This document shows positions 26,485 through 34,959 of a stretch of DNA of 64,000 nucleotides, one piece after another. The first letter of the stretch is position 1. Each line of letters starts with the position of its first letter. The position numbers and the translations under genes were made by a program. The notes under the pieces are model-generated. The model made no database searches, had not been told where the DNA came from, and saw only the letters and a list, made by a program, of their open reading frames with translations. Source of the DNA: Variovorax boronicumulans NBRC 103145 (GTDB lineage Bacteria > Pseudomonadota > Gammaproteobacteria > Burkholderiales > Burkholderiaceae_C); assembly GCF_001591345.1 (NCBI RefSeq), contig NZ_BCUS01000016.1, positions 1 through 64,000 on the forward strand, given 5' to 3'.

Positions 26485-26940
26485 CTATTCCTCGTGCTTT
26501 CCCGCGCCCTCGGCGGAAAAATTCTCGACCACCGATTCGAGCCACCGGCCGACGATTGCCATCTCTTCGTCGCTGAAACCCTGGGTCAGCCGTGCGTTCA
26601 ACGCGCCGAGCCCGGCCTTTGCACGCTGTCCGGCAAGCCGTCCTTCCTCGGTCTGGTACAGGCGGAATGCGCGCCCGTCGTTCGGGTCTTGCGCGCGGGT
26701 CAGGTAGCCGGCCTTTTCGAGCCGGGCGGCAAGGCCGGACATGGCCGGGGCACCGATGTTCAGTGCCTGCGCGACTTCTCCCGTCAGTGCGCCATCGTTG
26801 GTCGACAGGAAAAACATCGTGCCGGCCTGGGCTGCCGACAGCGCGGGCAGGGCGTCGCCGCGGGTTTCCTTCCAGCGCTGCACCGCCCGCTGGGCGACGT
26901 TCAGAAGAAACACCAGCCTGTATTTTTTTTGAGCTTTCAT
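26485..26940 (-). CDS. MarR family transcriptional regulator, 151 aa
   Basis: Length and layout fit MarR winged-helix dimers: N-terminal helix, recognition region LSTNDGALTGEVAQALNIGA around residues 45-64 with AMSGLAARLEKAGYLTRAQD after it, the wing (DPNDGRAFRLYQTEEGR) and C-terminal dimer helices. It is divergent from the enoyl-CoA hydratase gene across 136 bases holding two dyads likely to be its operator. A run of eight A in codons 4-6 of the gene is a possible slippage site. The ligand is unknown; the neighbour suggests a CoA ester or aromatic acid. Confidence 0.88.
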   Translation of the reverse strand: MKAQKKYRLVFLLNVAQRAVQRWKETRGDALPALSAAQAGTMFFLSTNDGALTGEVAQALNIGAPAMSGLAARLEKAGYLTRAQDPNDGRAFRLYQTEEGRLAGQRAKAGLGALNARLTQGFSDEEMAIVGRWLESVVENFSAEGAGKHEE

Positions 26941-26995
26941 CGGATTCCTGTGGCCTGAGCGAAGGCGCGGCAGGTTACATCTTATCCGTATTTAT

Positions 26996-27027
26996 TTCGC
27001 ACACGAAGCATATACTTCGCATGCGAA
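26996..27027. promoter_or_regulatory. Paired dyads, probable MarR operator
   Basis: TTCGCACACGAA (26996-27007) and the perfect palindrome TTCGCATGCGAA (27016-27027) begin exactly 20 bases apart, two helical turns, so two dimers could bind one face. They lie between the divergent MarR and hydratase starts, which fits joint repression of both genes. Confidence 0.62.
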
Positions 27028-27038
27028 TTAAATGCCAT

Positions 27039-27061
27039 CCCTCTCGCACGGTGCGAGAGGG
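27039..27061 (+). promoter_or_regulatory. Near-perfect 23-base inverted repeat in the hydratase leader
   Basis: CCCTCTCGCAC and GTGCGAGAGGG are 11-base arms around one central base, ending 15 bases before the hydratase ATG and just ahead of its AGGAG. It shares the TCGCAC core with the adjacent MarR dyads, so a third operator is possible. As RNA it would be a strong structure directly before the ribosome site. Confidence 0.5.
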
Positions 27062-27076
27062 CAACCAGGAGAACCT

Positions 27077-27853
27077 ATGACCGAATACGTGACCGTCGAA
27101 TCCACCCAGGGTGTCCTGACCCTCACGCTGGCCAGGCCGGAGAAGATGAACGCACTGACCAATGCGATGTATGGCCGTCTGGCCGATGCCATCGCAGGCG
27201 CCGAGAGCGACCCGTCCGTCCGGGCCATCGTGATGCGAGGCGAAGGTGGCATGTTCACCTCGGGCAACGACCTGGGCGAATTTGCTGCCGTGGCTGCCGG
27301 GAAGGCCGGCAACGAAGAGCGTCATGTCGCCCGCTTCCTGCGTGCGTTGGCGAGTTCGACGCGCCCGGTGATTGCGGCGGTCAACGGACGCGCAGTCGGC
27401 GTGGGGACCACCTTGCTGTTGCACTGCGACTTCGTCGTGCTGGCTGAGGATGCGCTGCTGTCCACGCCGTTCGTCAACCTGGCGCTGGTTCCCGAAGCGG
27501 CGTCGAGCCTGCTGCTGCCTGCCCGCATCGGCCACGTTCGTGCCTACGAGATGTTTGCGCTGGGCCTGCCGGTGTCCGCTGCACAGGCCTTGGCCTGGGG
27601 CATCGCGAACCGGGTCGTGCCTGTGTCGGACCTGCACGGCGAGGCGCAGAAGGTTGCCGAGCTGCTCGCCAGCCGTGCCGCAGGCTCGTTGAAGCTGACG
27701 AAGGGCCTGATGAAGCAGGGCGCGGCCGTTGCAGCCCAGATGGACCTCGAAGGCGCGCAGTTCGTGGAGCGCCTCCAGAGTCCCGAAGCGCGCGAAGCCT
27801 TCACGGCGTTCGCCGAGAAGCGGGCCCCTGACTTCTCAAAGACTGCGGCGTAG
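27077..27853 (+). CDS. Enoyl-CoA hydratase/isomerase family protein
   Basis: The 258-residue protein is a crotonase. The two oxyanion-hole regions are visible as MFTSGNDLGEF near residue 58 and NGRAVGVGTTLLLHCD near 102, and a candidate catalytic glutamate lies in NLALVPEAASSLLLPARIG near residue 139. Members hydrate or isomerise enoyl-CoA esters in fatty or aromatic acid catabolism. The ATG at 27077 follows AGGAG; a longer reading starts in the palindrome. It is divergent from a MarR regulator and not followed by other acyl-CoA genes, so the substrate remains open. Confidence 0.88.
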   Translation: MTEYVTVESTQGVLTLTLARPEKMNALTNAMYGRLADAIAGAESDPSVRAIVMRGEGGMFTSGNDLGEFAAVAAGKAGNEERHVARFLRALASSTRPVIAAVNGRAVGVGTTLLLHCDFVVLAEDALLSTPFVNLALVPEAASSLLLPARIGHVRAYEMFALGLPVSAAQALAWGIANRVVPVSDLHGEAQKVAELLASRAAGSLKLTKGLMKQGAAVAAQMDLEGAQFVERLQSPEAREAFTAFAEKRAPDFSKTAA

Positions 27854-27978
27854 CGGCAAGCGGGCCGGTCATCGTCCAGATGTCGGCCGACCCGTGATGC
27901 GCCGGCCCGCGGGCCCACGGCCCGGGTGAGAATCTCCGCCACGAGGGCGCCTTCGAATGCCCTGGAGGCTCCCCACAC

Positions 27979-29910
27979 ATGACAGACGACCGCAAGCACC
28001 CGGAACCACCGGCCTCATCGCCCGCACCCCACGCGCGGCTGCGGCGCTTCCGGGTCGACGTCGGCACCATCATCTGCGCGGTCGCGCTGCTGCAGTCGCT
28101 GCTGCTGGTGGCCTTCGGCTACTGGGGGGCGGAGAAGCTGGTGTCGAAGGTGGGCGAGTCGGCGCACAAGGTCAACCACGACCGGGTGGAGGACAACATC
28201 CTCGCCTTCCTGGCCAAGACCGAGGGCCTGGTGCGCGCCATCGCCCACACGCCCGACCTGCATCCGGCGGGCCACGACGGCGAGCAGACCGCCGAGCTGC
28301 TCTGGGCCGCGCTGGAACAGACACCCGAAATCGACAGCATCGGCGTGGGCAGCGACGACGGCCATTTCTTGATGGCCATGCGCCACCCCGTGTCGGTGGT
28401 GCGGCAGGTGCTGCGCGAAGGGCGCACCACCACCGAGACCTGGGAGTACAAATCGCCGCCCGACAGCGACGGCGACGAAGACCCGCGGCGGCGCTATGAG
28501 ACAACGCGCATCGAGGCATTCCGCAGCGAGGACGACCCGGTGCACCAGGACTGGTTCACGCAGGCCGAGAAGGCGCAGCGCGCCGTGTGGACCGCGCCCT
28601 TCGTGCTGCCCTCGATGAAGGAGCTCGGCGTGAGCCACGCGCGGCCGAGCCGGCGGCAGGACGAGGAGGGCGTCACGCAGACGATCGTGGCGGTCGCCAG
28701 CGTGTCGCTGGGGCATCTCTCCAACCTCGTGCGCCTGTTCGGTGGCACGGGCCACGGCCACAGCGCGCTGTTGAGCGCCGACCATCACGTGATCGCGCGC
28801 AGCGACCACCCGCATTCCGTGCGCGTGCTCGAAGACCCCGACGAGGGCGTGCTCGGCGCGCTGCACACCCACATGCTGGCCAACGGCAGCCGCGGCTGGA
28901 CCGAGGACATGGCCTTTGCCCTCGTGCACGAGGGCATGCATTACCAGGTGCAGACCTCGCGCATTCCCGCCACCGACTGGCATCTGGTGAGCTGGGAGCC
29001 CGAAGAGGCGCTGCTGGGTGCGCTGCATCGCAATGTGCTGTGGTCGCTGCTGCTGGTGCTGGCGTTCCTGGCGATCGCGCTCTTCATTTCGCTGCGCCTG
29101 TCGAAGCTGGTGACCGCGCCGATCGAAAGCCTCTCGCGCACGGCGCGGCGCATCGGGCGGCTGGAGCTCGACGACCTGCCGCGCGAGTCGAGCCGCGTGC
29201 TCGAGATCCAGCACCTGAACCAGGCGCTGGACGAATCCGCGCGCAGCCTGCAGGCCTTTCGCAAGTTCGTGCCGGTGGACGTGATCCGCCAGCTCATCGC
29301 CGAAGGCCATGCCCTAGAGCCCAACGGTTCGCCGCGCCGCATCACCGCGATGTTCACCGATGTGGAAGGATTCACGGCCATCGCGGAATCGATGCCGGCC
29401 GACGTGCTGATGCGGCAGCTGACCGACTACTTCAACCTCGCGACCCGCGTGTTCGCGCGCCACGGCGGCGTGATCGACAAGTTCATGGGCGACGGCATCA
29501 TGGTGCTGTGGGGCGCGCCCACCGACCTGCCCGACGCGGAGTACCACGCCTGCGCGGCCTCGCTCGAACTGCACGCCGAGATGACCGAGCTCAACCGCCG
29601 CTGGCAGGCCGAGGGGCTGCAGCCCTTTCGCACGCGCATCGGCATGCACACCGGCGTCGTGATCGCCGGGGTGCTCGGCTCGAGCGACCGGCTGTCGTAC
29701 ACGGCGCTGGGCGACGTGATCAATGCGGCCAGCCGCATCGAGGGCACCAACAAGCAACTGGGCACGCGCACGCTGATGTCCGAGGCGACCTTCGAAGGCC
29801 TGGGCGGGCGTCTGGCCACGCGGCGCATCGAGGAGCAGATCGAGCTGCGGGGGCGGCAGACGCGGATGGTGCTTTACGAGCTGCTAGAGGTCGAGCACCA
29901 GCCTAGGTGA
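27979..29910 (+). CDS. Membrane-bound adenylate/guanylate cyclase with cache-like sensor and HAMP
   Basis: A first membrane helix (TIICAVALLQSLLLVAFGYW, about residues 30-49) and a second (NVLWSLLLVLAFLAIALFIS, about 353-372) bracket a periplasmic region of about 300 residues of probable dCache type. A HAMP linker and a class III cyclase domain (about 450-640) follow. Both metal-binding aspartates are present (MFTDVEGFTA and FMGDGIMVLWG), as is the late GDVINAASRIE motif. It therefore probably makes cAMP in response to an external signal. There is no obvious operon partner; its last 27 bases overlap the convergent reductase gene. Confidence 0.88.
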   Translation: MTDDRKHPEPPASSPAPHARLRRFRVDVGTIICAVALLQSLLLVAFGYWGAEKLVSKVGESAHKVNHDRVEDNILAFLAKTEGLVRAIAHTPDLHPAGHDGEQTAELLWAALEQTPEIDSIGVGSDDGHFLMAMRHPVSVVRQVLREGRTTTETWEYKSPPDSDGDEDPRRRYETTRIEAFRSEDDPVHQDWFTQAEKAQRAVWTAPFVLPSMKELGVSHARPSRRQDEEGVTQTIVAVASVSLGHLSNLVRLFGGTGHGHSALLSADHHVIARSDHPHSVRVLEDPDEGVLGALHTHMLANGSRGWTEDMAFALVHEGMHYQVQTSRIPATDWHLVSWEPEEALLGALHRNVLWSLLLVLAFLAIALFISLRLSKLVTAPIESLSRTARRIGRLELDDLPRESSRVLEIQHLNQALDESARSLQAFRKFVPVDVIRQLIAEGHALEPNGSPRRITAMFTDVEGFTAIAESMPADVLMRQLTDYFNLATRVFARHGGVIDKFMGDGIMVLWGAPTDLPDAEYHACAASLELHAEMTELNRRWQAEGLQPFRTRIGMHTGVVIAGVLGSSDRLSYTALGDVINAASRIEGTNKQLGTRTLMSEATFEGLGGRLATRRIEEQIELRGRQTRMVLYELLEVEHQPR

Positions 29911-30867
29911 AATCGCCCGCGAGCAGCAGGGCAGGAAGCAGTCGTTGGCCGCCTGCTCGGCGGGTGTCAGGTAGAGGTCGTGGTGCGCGACCTCGCCTGC
30001 GAGCACGCGCGTGAGACAGGTGCCGCAGACGCCCTGCGCGCAAGAGACCGGGATCTCGATGCCCTCGGCGGCGAGCGCGTCCAGTACCGTCATCGTCGCG
30101 GGAATATGGACGACGCGGCGCGAGCGGTGCAGTTCGACCTCGAAGCTGCCTTGTCCATCGGCCGGCGGTGCGGCGCCGGAGAACGATTCGAAGTGCACCT
30201 GCGCGTCCGTCCAGTGCAGGGCGCGTGCGGTCGTGCGCACGGCCTCGAGGAAGCCCGAGGGGCCACAGACATAGACGTGTCGGCCCGGCGCCGGACGGCC
30301 GAGGGTGGCGGCGAGGTCGAGGTGCTGCGCGGGCGGGCCGTCGTCGTGGTGGAAGAACACCTTGTGCGCGAACGCGCTGTCTTCGAGCCGCCGCCGGTAG
30401 GGCGCGCGCGCCGCCGAGCGGCTGCAGCAGTGCAGCGCGAAGTCGGCCCCCAGCGTGGCCAGCCGCTGCGCCATCGACAGCAGCGGCGTTACGCCGATGC
30501 CGCCGGCCAGCAGCAGGCTGTGCGTTGCGCTTTCGTCGAGCGCGAAGAGGTTGCGCGGTAGGCCGATCTGCAACACCGAGCCTTCATGGACGGTGTCGTG
30601 CATCGCCCGCGAGCCGCCGCGCGAGGCGGCGTCGCGCAGCACGCCGATCTCGTAGTGCCCCTCGTCGTCAGGGGCCGATGCGTTGCACAGCGAATACTGG
30701 CGCACCAGCCCGCCTGGCAATGCGACGTCGATGTGCGCGCCCGGCGTGAAGGCCGGCAAGCGCTCGCCATCGACGGGCACCAGCCTGAAGCCGGCGACGC
30801 CCTCGGCCTCGACCGTCTTGCGCGCCACCCGCACCGCGATGCCCGCACCGCTCGACACGCCATTCAT
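29884..30867 (-). CDS. PDR/VanB-family oxygenase reductase
   Basis: The 327-residue protein has the phthalate-dioxygenase-reductase layout: FMN-binding domain (about 10-105; HIDVALPGGLVRQYSLCNAS), NAD-binding domain (about 110-225; LLLAGGIGVTPLLSMAQRLA, VYVCGPSGFLEAV) and a C-terminal plant-type [2Fe-2S] domain (PVSCAQGVCGTC plus a later CC pair, FLPCCSRA). It would pass electrons from NADH to the Rieske oxygenase encoded just upstream, whose stop codon its ATG overlaps (ATGA). It ends convergently, overlapping the cyclase gene by 27 bases. Confidence 0.92.
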   Translation of the reverse strand: MNGVSSGAGIAVRVARKTVEAEGVAGFRLVPVDGERLPAFTPGAHIDVALPGGLVRQYSLCNASAPDDEGHYEIGVLRDAASRGGSRAMHDTVHEGSVLQIGLPRNLFALDESATHSLLLAGGIGVTPLLSMAQRLATLGADFALHCCSRSAARAPYRRRLEDSAFAHKVFFHHDDGPPAQHLDLAATLGRPAPGRHVYVCGPSGFLEAVRTTARALHWTDAQVHFESFSGAAPPADGQGSFEVELHRSRRVVHIPATMTVLDALAAEGIEIPVSCAQGVCGTCLTRVLAGEVAHHDLYLTPAEQAANDCFLPCCSRAISPRLVLDL

Positions 30868-32090
30868 TCCTTGGGCACGAGGAAGTTGCCGGCTTCGAAC
30901 TGCACGGGCGCCGCCGCGGGGTCGAAGCTCACGCCGGCCGGGTCGCGGCCTTCGCGCAGCGCGTCGAGCTGGCGTTGCAGCAGCCGGCGCAGCATCACGA
31001 TGCCGCGGTCGGACGAGGCCAGGTGCTCTTCCGAATGCGCGGTGATGGCGCCCTGGCTCACCTGCGCCTCGTAGTCGCCGGGAAAGGCGCGGTGCTCGGC
31101 CTCGCTCAGCTCTTCCCACAGCTTGCCGTTCAGGCGCGAGCGCACGCGGGCAAGGTCGCCGGGGTTTTTCACCCGGCCGACGGTGTAGATGCGAAAACTG
31201 TGGTCGTCGATCGGCAGCACCCAGCCGATCGACTCGACGCGCCCGTAGGCGGCCACGCGCGGGTTGGGCACCACGCGCAGCGTCGGCAGCACGGGGCCGG
31301 CCACGCGGCGGAAGGTGCTGCCGTCTTCGCGCGTGCGGATCGAGGTGATCGTCACGCCGGTCTCGGTGCTCTCGAAGGTCACGTCGGGCATCTGACCCAT
31401 GAGCGCCACGAACTGCGTGCCGCTGAAGCTGCCGTGCAGCACGGGCACGTGGAACGGGTCGGCCACGTTCTCGTAGTGCTGCAGCCAGTTGCAGGGAATG
31501 ACCTGCGGCCCGCCGCCGCCGATGCTGTTGCCGTCGGCTTCCAGGGTCTCGCCGTCGTCCATGGTTTCGAGGCAGTCGTAGCGTGGCAGCACCGGCTTCT
31601 TCTCGGCCGGGCCGAGGTAGGCCCAGACCAGGCCGTACTGCTCCTGCACCGGGTACCAGGGCTGGCGCACGCGGCCGCGGCTGCGCGCGCCGCCATCGGG
31701 TTCGCAGGGCTGGTCGACGCAGTGGCCCTGCACGTCGAACATCCAGCCGTGGTAGCAGCAGCGGATGCCTTCTTCTTCCACGCGCCCGTAGTAGAGCGAC
31801 GCTCCGCGGTGCGCGCAGCGCCAGTGCACAAGGCCCGCGCGACCTTTCTTGTCGCGGAACAGGATGAGGTCTTCGCCCAGCACGCGCACCTGGCGCGGCG
31901 TATCGGTGGCGTCGGCGGCCAGGCCGATGGGATGCCAGTAGCGGCGCAGCAGCTCGCCCATGGGCGTGCCGGCGCCAACCTCGGTCAGCTCGGGTTTGTG
32001 GCTCGGCGCCTTGCGGCCGTAGGCGGTACCGGTGTCGAAGGCGATGGGTTGCCACTCGGACGTGGCGGAAGGGGGGGCGACGGCGCTCAT
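30864..32090 (-). CDS. Rieske aromatic ring-hydroxylating oxygenase, alpha subunit
   Basis: The Rieske ligands are C92, H94, C111 and H114 (CAHRGASLYYGR, CCYHGW). The mononuclear iron site shows as NWLQHYENVADPFHVPVLHG, with the bridging Asp and both His. The 408-residue size and absence of a beta subunit point to a type IA oxygenase such as phthalate or vanillate demethylase relatives, working with the VanB-type reductase encoded next. The start at 32090 overlaps the stop of the Bug receptor gene. The substrate cannot be read from sequence; an aromatic carboxylate fits the coupled solute receptor. Confidence 0.92.
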   Translation of the reverse strand: MSAVAPPSATSEWQPIAFDTGTAYGRKAPSHKPELTEVGAGTPMGELLRRYWHPIGLAADATDTPRQVRVLGEDLILFRDKKGRAGLVHWRCAHRGASLYYGRVEEEGIRCCYHGWMFDVQGHCVDQPCEPDGGARSRGRVRQPWYPVQEQYGLVWAYLGPAEKKPVLPRYDCLETMDDGETLEADGNSIGGGGPQVIPCNWLQHYENVADPFHVPVLHGSFSGTQFVALMGQMPDVTFESTETGVTITSIRTREDGSTFRRVAGPVLPTLRVVPNPRVAAYGRVESIGWVLPIDDHSFRIYTVGRVKNPGDLARVRSRLNGKLWEELSEAEHRAFPGDYEAQVSQGAITAHSEEHLASSDRGIVMLRRLLQRQLDALREGRDPAGVSFDPAAAPVQFEAGNFLVPKE

Positions 32091-33118
32091 TCGGGGGTGA
32101 CTCCTGCGGCCTTGATCAGGTCCGCCACGCGGGGAAAGTCGGCCTTGTAGCCGGCACGGAATTCGGCGGGCGTGCTGCCCAGCGGCTCGAAGCCGTAGCC
32201 GGCCAGCCGCTCCTGGATGTCGGGCAGCTTCGTGATCTCGCGCAGCGCGAGCGACCATTCGTCGAGGACGGGCTGCGGCGTGCGCGCGGGCGCATACACG
32301 CCGATCCAGCTGTCGAGGTCGAAGCCTGCGAAGCCCTGTTCGGTGAAGGTCGGCACGTTGGGCATCGAGCGCACGCGCTGGCGGCCCGTGATGCCCAGCA
32401 CCTTGATGCGCCCGGCCTGTGCGAGGCCGCGTGCGGTCGCGGGGTTGGCCCAGGCCACGCCCAGCGCTTCGCCGAACATGTCGTTGTGCGCGGCGGCCTC
32501 GGCCTTGTAGGGCACGTGCACGAGGTCGATGTGGTTCTGGCGCGCCAGCAGTTCGCCGAACAGGTGCGCGTTGGAGCCGTTACCCCAGGTGCCGTACGAA
32601 ACGCCGGGATGCGCCTTGGCGTAGGCCACGAATTCGCGCACGGTGGAGAAGGGCGCCGATGCACGGGCGATCAGCATCGGGCCGCCCGTGGCCAGCTGCG
32701 ACAGCGGCTCGAAGTCTTTCACCGGGTCGTAGGGCAGCTTGGGCTGCAGCACCACGTTGTTGATGTGCGTGAGCGGCAGCGTGAGCAGCACCGTGTAGCC
32801 GTCGGGCGCGGCCTTGGCGACGGCGTCGGCCGCGATGGTGCCGCTGGCGCCGGGACGCGCCTCGACGATCACCGGCTGGTTCCAGCGCGCCTTGAGCTTC
32901 TCGGCATAGACGCGGGCGATGGCGTCCATCGGCCCGCCGGGCGAGCCGAAGGGCACGATGCGCACCACGCGGTTGGGAAAGGGCGCGGGTTGCGCGAAGG
33001 CGGGGCCGGCGGCGAGGGCCGCGATGCCGGCACCGAGCACACCGAGTGCATGGCGGCGCGTGGTGCACTTCTTGTCCGCCGCATGTGCTTCGGGCGGCGA
33101 GGGTCTGAACCGATTCAT
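32087..33118 (-). CDS. Tripartite tricarboxylate transporter substrate-binding protein (Bug family)
   Basis: Bug receptors capture organic acids in the periplasm. The 343-residue protein starts with a Tat-like signal region (TTRRHALGVLGAGIAALAAG, cleavage near AFA). It then shows the two characteristic loops, RIVPFGSPGGPMDAIAR and the later SYGTWGNGSNAHLFGELL, plus WIGVYAPARTPQPVLDEW near the end. GGAG precedes the ATG at nine bases. It is the first gene of a three-gene operon with the Rieske oxygenase and reductase, each overlapping the next by four bases. No TctA/TctB membrane partners are present, as is usual for Bug proteins. Confidence 0.93.
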   Translation of the reverse strand: MNRFRPSPPEAHAADKKCTTRRHALGVLGAGIAALAAGPAFAQPAPFPNRVVRIVPFGSPGGPMDAIARVYAEKLKARWNQPVIVEARPGASGTIAADAVAKAAPDGYTVLLTLPLTHINNVVLQPKLPYDPVKDFEPLSQLATGGPMLIARASAPFSTVREFVAYAKAHPGVSYGTWGNGSNAHLFGELLARQNHIDLVHVPYKAEAAAHNDMFGEALGVAWANPATARGLAQAGRIKVLGITGRQRVRSMPNVPTFTEQGFAGFDLDSWIGVYAPARTPQPVLDEWSLALREITKLPDIQERLAGYGFEPLGSTPAEFRAGYKADFPRVADLIKAAGVTPE

Positions 33119-33180
33119 CGTGTCTCCAGTCGTGTTGTACTTGTGCGCTGGACGATACGGACAGCCTGCCCCGCGGGCAA

Positions 33181-33194
33181 TTCGAAGCTTTGAA
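33181..33194. promoter_or_regulatory. LysR-type operator
   Basis: TTCGAAGCTTTGAA is an imperfect dyad (TTCRAAGCTTYGAA) with a T-N11-A-like frame. It lies eight bases before the LysR ATG and 62 bases before the divergent Bug gene. Binding here would block lysR translation or transcription and could activate the oxygenase operon. Confidence 0.5.
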
Positions 33195-33202
33195 TATGAG
33201 AT

Positions 33203-34120
33203 ATGGCCCAACGTGATATCCGTAGCCTCGACGTCGGCATGCTGCGGACCTTCGATGCCCTGATGCGCGAGCGCAGCGTGTCGCGCGCGGCGACCCGGCT
33301 CTTCCTGAGCCAGCCTGCGGTGAGTGCCTCGCTCAACCGGCTGCGCGACACCTTCGGCGATCCGCTGTTCACGCGCACGGCCCACGGCGTGGAGCCCACC
33401 GCGCGCGCCCATGCGCTGGCCGGCCAGGTCGAGCGCGTGCTGGCCGACCTGTCGGCGATGCTGGAGCCCGGCGAGGGCTTCGAGCCGGCGGCGTCGCAGC
33501 GCATCTTTCGCATCTCGGGCAGCGACTACGCCAGCCACCTGCTGCTGCCGACACTCGCCAACGAACTCGCGGCCTGCGGCTCGCGCATCCGCCTGCACTG
33601 GGAGACCAGTTCTTTCCTCACGCTCACCGAGCGCCTGCGCAAGGGCGACTTCGACGTGGCCGTGCTGCCGCGCCTGCAGCCGCCGAGCGATTGCGAATCG
33701 GCGCTGCTGTACGAGGACCGCTACGTGGTCGCGGTGCGCCGCGGCCATCCGACGCTGGGCGAGGCCGCCACGCTCGACGCGTTCTGCGAAGCACCGCACG
33801 TGTTCCTGGGCTACGGCAGCTCGGCGCTGGACGACCTCATCGACCAGGTGCTGGCGCGGCAAGGGCGCACGCGCAGCATGCGCGTGGCGATGACCAGCTT
33901 CGGCCAGATCGTCGACCTGCTGGCGCAGACCGACCATGTGGCCGTGCTGCCGCTGCGCGTGGCCGAGCGCTTTCGCGATCGCCTCGCGGTGCACCCGCTG
34001 CCCTTCGAGCTGCCGGGCTACCGCTCGGTCGTCTGCTGGAACCGCCGCTCGAATTCGGATGCGGGCGTGCTGTGGCTGAAAGACGCGCTGCTGCGCATCG
34101 CGCTCACTGCACCGGCTTGA
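33203..34120 (+). CDS. LysR family regulator of the oxygenase operon
   Basis: The 305-residue protein has an N-terminal winged helix-turn-helix (RSVSRAATRLFLSQPAVSAS, about residues 24-43, then LNRLRDTFGDPLFTRTAHGV) and a C-terminal effector domain. The segment MRERSVSRAATRLFLSQPAV resembles NodD/NahR-like members more than CysB-like ones. It is divergent from the Bug-Rieske-reductase operon across 84 bases, the usual arrangement for the regulator of a degradation pathway. Its last 17 bases overlap the convergent tetR gene. Confidence 0.9.
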   Translation: MAQRDIRSLDVGMLRTFDALMRERSVSRAATRLFLSQPAVSASLNRLRDTFGDPLFTRTAHGVEPTARAHALAGQVERVLADLSAMLEPGEGFEPAASQRIFRISGSDYASHLLLPTLANELAACGSRIRLHWETSSFLTLTERLRKGDFDVAVLPRLQPPSDCESALLYEDRYVVAVRRGHPTLGEAATLDAFCEAPHVFLGYGSSALDDLIDQVLARQGRTRSMRVAMTSFGQIVDLLAQTDHVAVLPLRVAERFRDRLAVHPLPFELPGYRSVVCWNRRSNSDAGVLWLKDALLRIALTAPA

Positions 34121-34856
34121 GCCTGCGCGCGAAAGCTTCCAACCCGTCGATCGTGATCTGGATGTGCCGCTCGAAACTGCTGTCGAGCGGCACGGTGGTG
34201 CCGTTGTCCCAGCGCAGGATGAAGGCCTTGTTGGCCAGCTGCGGCAGGTGGCGCGTGAGCACGGGATGGTCGAGCGGGCGGATCGTGTGGACGCGCTCGC
34301 GCAGCTCTTCGGCCCAGGCCTGCGTGTTGTCGGCGGGCAGGGGCGAGAACTCCATCGTCAGGAAGCCCAGCATCGCGGCGATCACGCAGTTGTAGGCCTC
34401 GCGCAGCGGCTCGCCGTCGAAGCCGGCCTCGGTCAGCGCCGCCAGCACGCCTTCGACCAGCTCGGTCGGCAGGCTGCCGTTCGACACCAGCTGCGCCCCG
34501 AGGAGCTGCGCCACATTCGGGTGCTGCCGCACCGCGGCGCGGCTGCGGTGGAACAGCTCGGCGATCCAGTCCTGCCAGGCGAGCGTGCCCTTGGGCGGCG
34601 TGACCTGCGCCATGACCGTGGCGGCGACTTCGGCCAGCAGGGCCTCGCGCGTGCTGACATGCCAGTGCACCGTGGCCGGGTACACGCCGAGTTGCGCCGC
34701 GATCTCTCGCATGCTGAAGGCGCCGAGGCCGAACGCGTCGATGTGCGCCAGCGCGGCTTCGGCGATGCGCTGCTTCGACAACGCCGCACCGCCGGCGGGG
34801 CGGCCGGCCGTTCGGGGGCGAGGCTCGGGGGCTTTTTTCTTCATGGATGGGGCCAT
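34104..34856 (-). CDS. TetR/AcrR family regulator, 250 aa
   Basis: After a basic, proline-rich tail comes the HTH (FSMREIAAQLGVYPATVHWH, about residues 47-66) followed by VSTREALLAEVAATVMAQV. The large C-terminal ligand domain resembles TetR_C-type members. It is divergent from a class III aminotransferase gene, with an inverted repeat in the shared 103-base gap that is probably its operator. No clear ribosome site supports either ATG (34856 or 34844). The ligand is unknown. Confidence 0.87.
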   Translation of the reverse strand: MAPSMKKKAPEPRPRTAGRPAGGAALSKQRIAEAALAHIDAFGLGAFSMREIAAQLGVYPATVHWHVSTREALLAEVAATVMAQVTPPKGTLAWQDWIAELFHRSRAAVRQHPNVAQLLGAQLVSNGSLPTELVEGVLAALTEAGFDGEPLREAYNCVIAAMLGFLTMEFSPLPADNTQAWAEELRERVHTIRPLDHPVLTRHLPQLANKAFILRWDNGTTVPLDSSFERHIQITIDGLEAFARRLKPVQ

Positions 34857-34889
34857 TGTGCAGCGGGTGAATTGATTGTATAAATATTA

Positions 34890-34912
34890 TTAATTGAGCA
34901 TTGATCAATTAA
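34890..34912. promoter_or_regulatory. Probable TetR operator
   Basis: TTAATTGA and TCAATTAA are perfect eight-base arms with a seven-base spacer, set in a short AT-rich stretch between the divergent tetR and aminotransferase genes. Symmetry, length and position fit a TetR dimer site that controls both genes. Confidence 0.62.
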
Positions 34913-34959
34913 ACGGGCCGGGCGCTCCCGGCACGTTCCACTCCCAAAGGATGTCTCCC

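Noticed and set aside
26905-26940. Eight-A run near the start of the MarR gene as a phase-variation switch
   Set aside because: Eight bases is short for a switch, and no other slippage feature is present; noted only as a curiosity.
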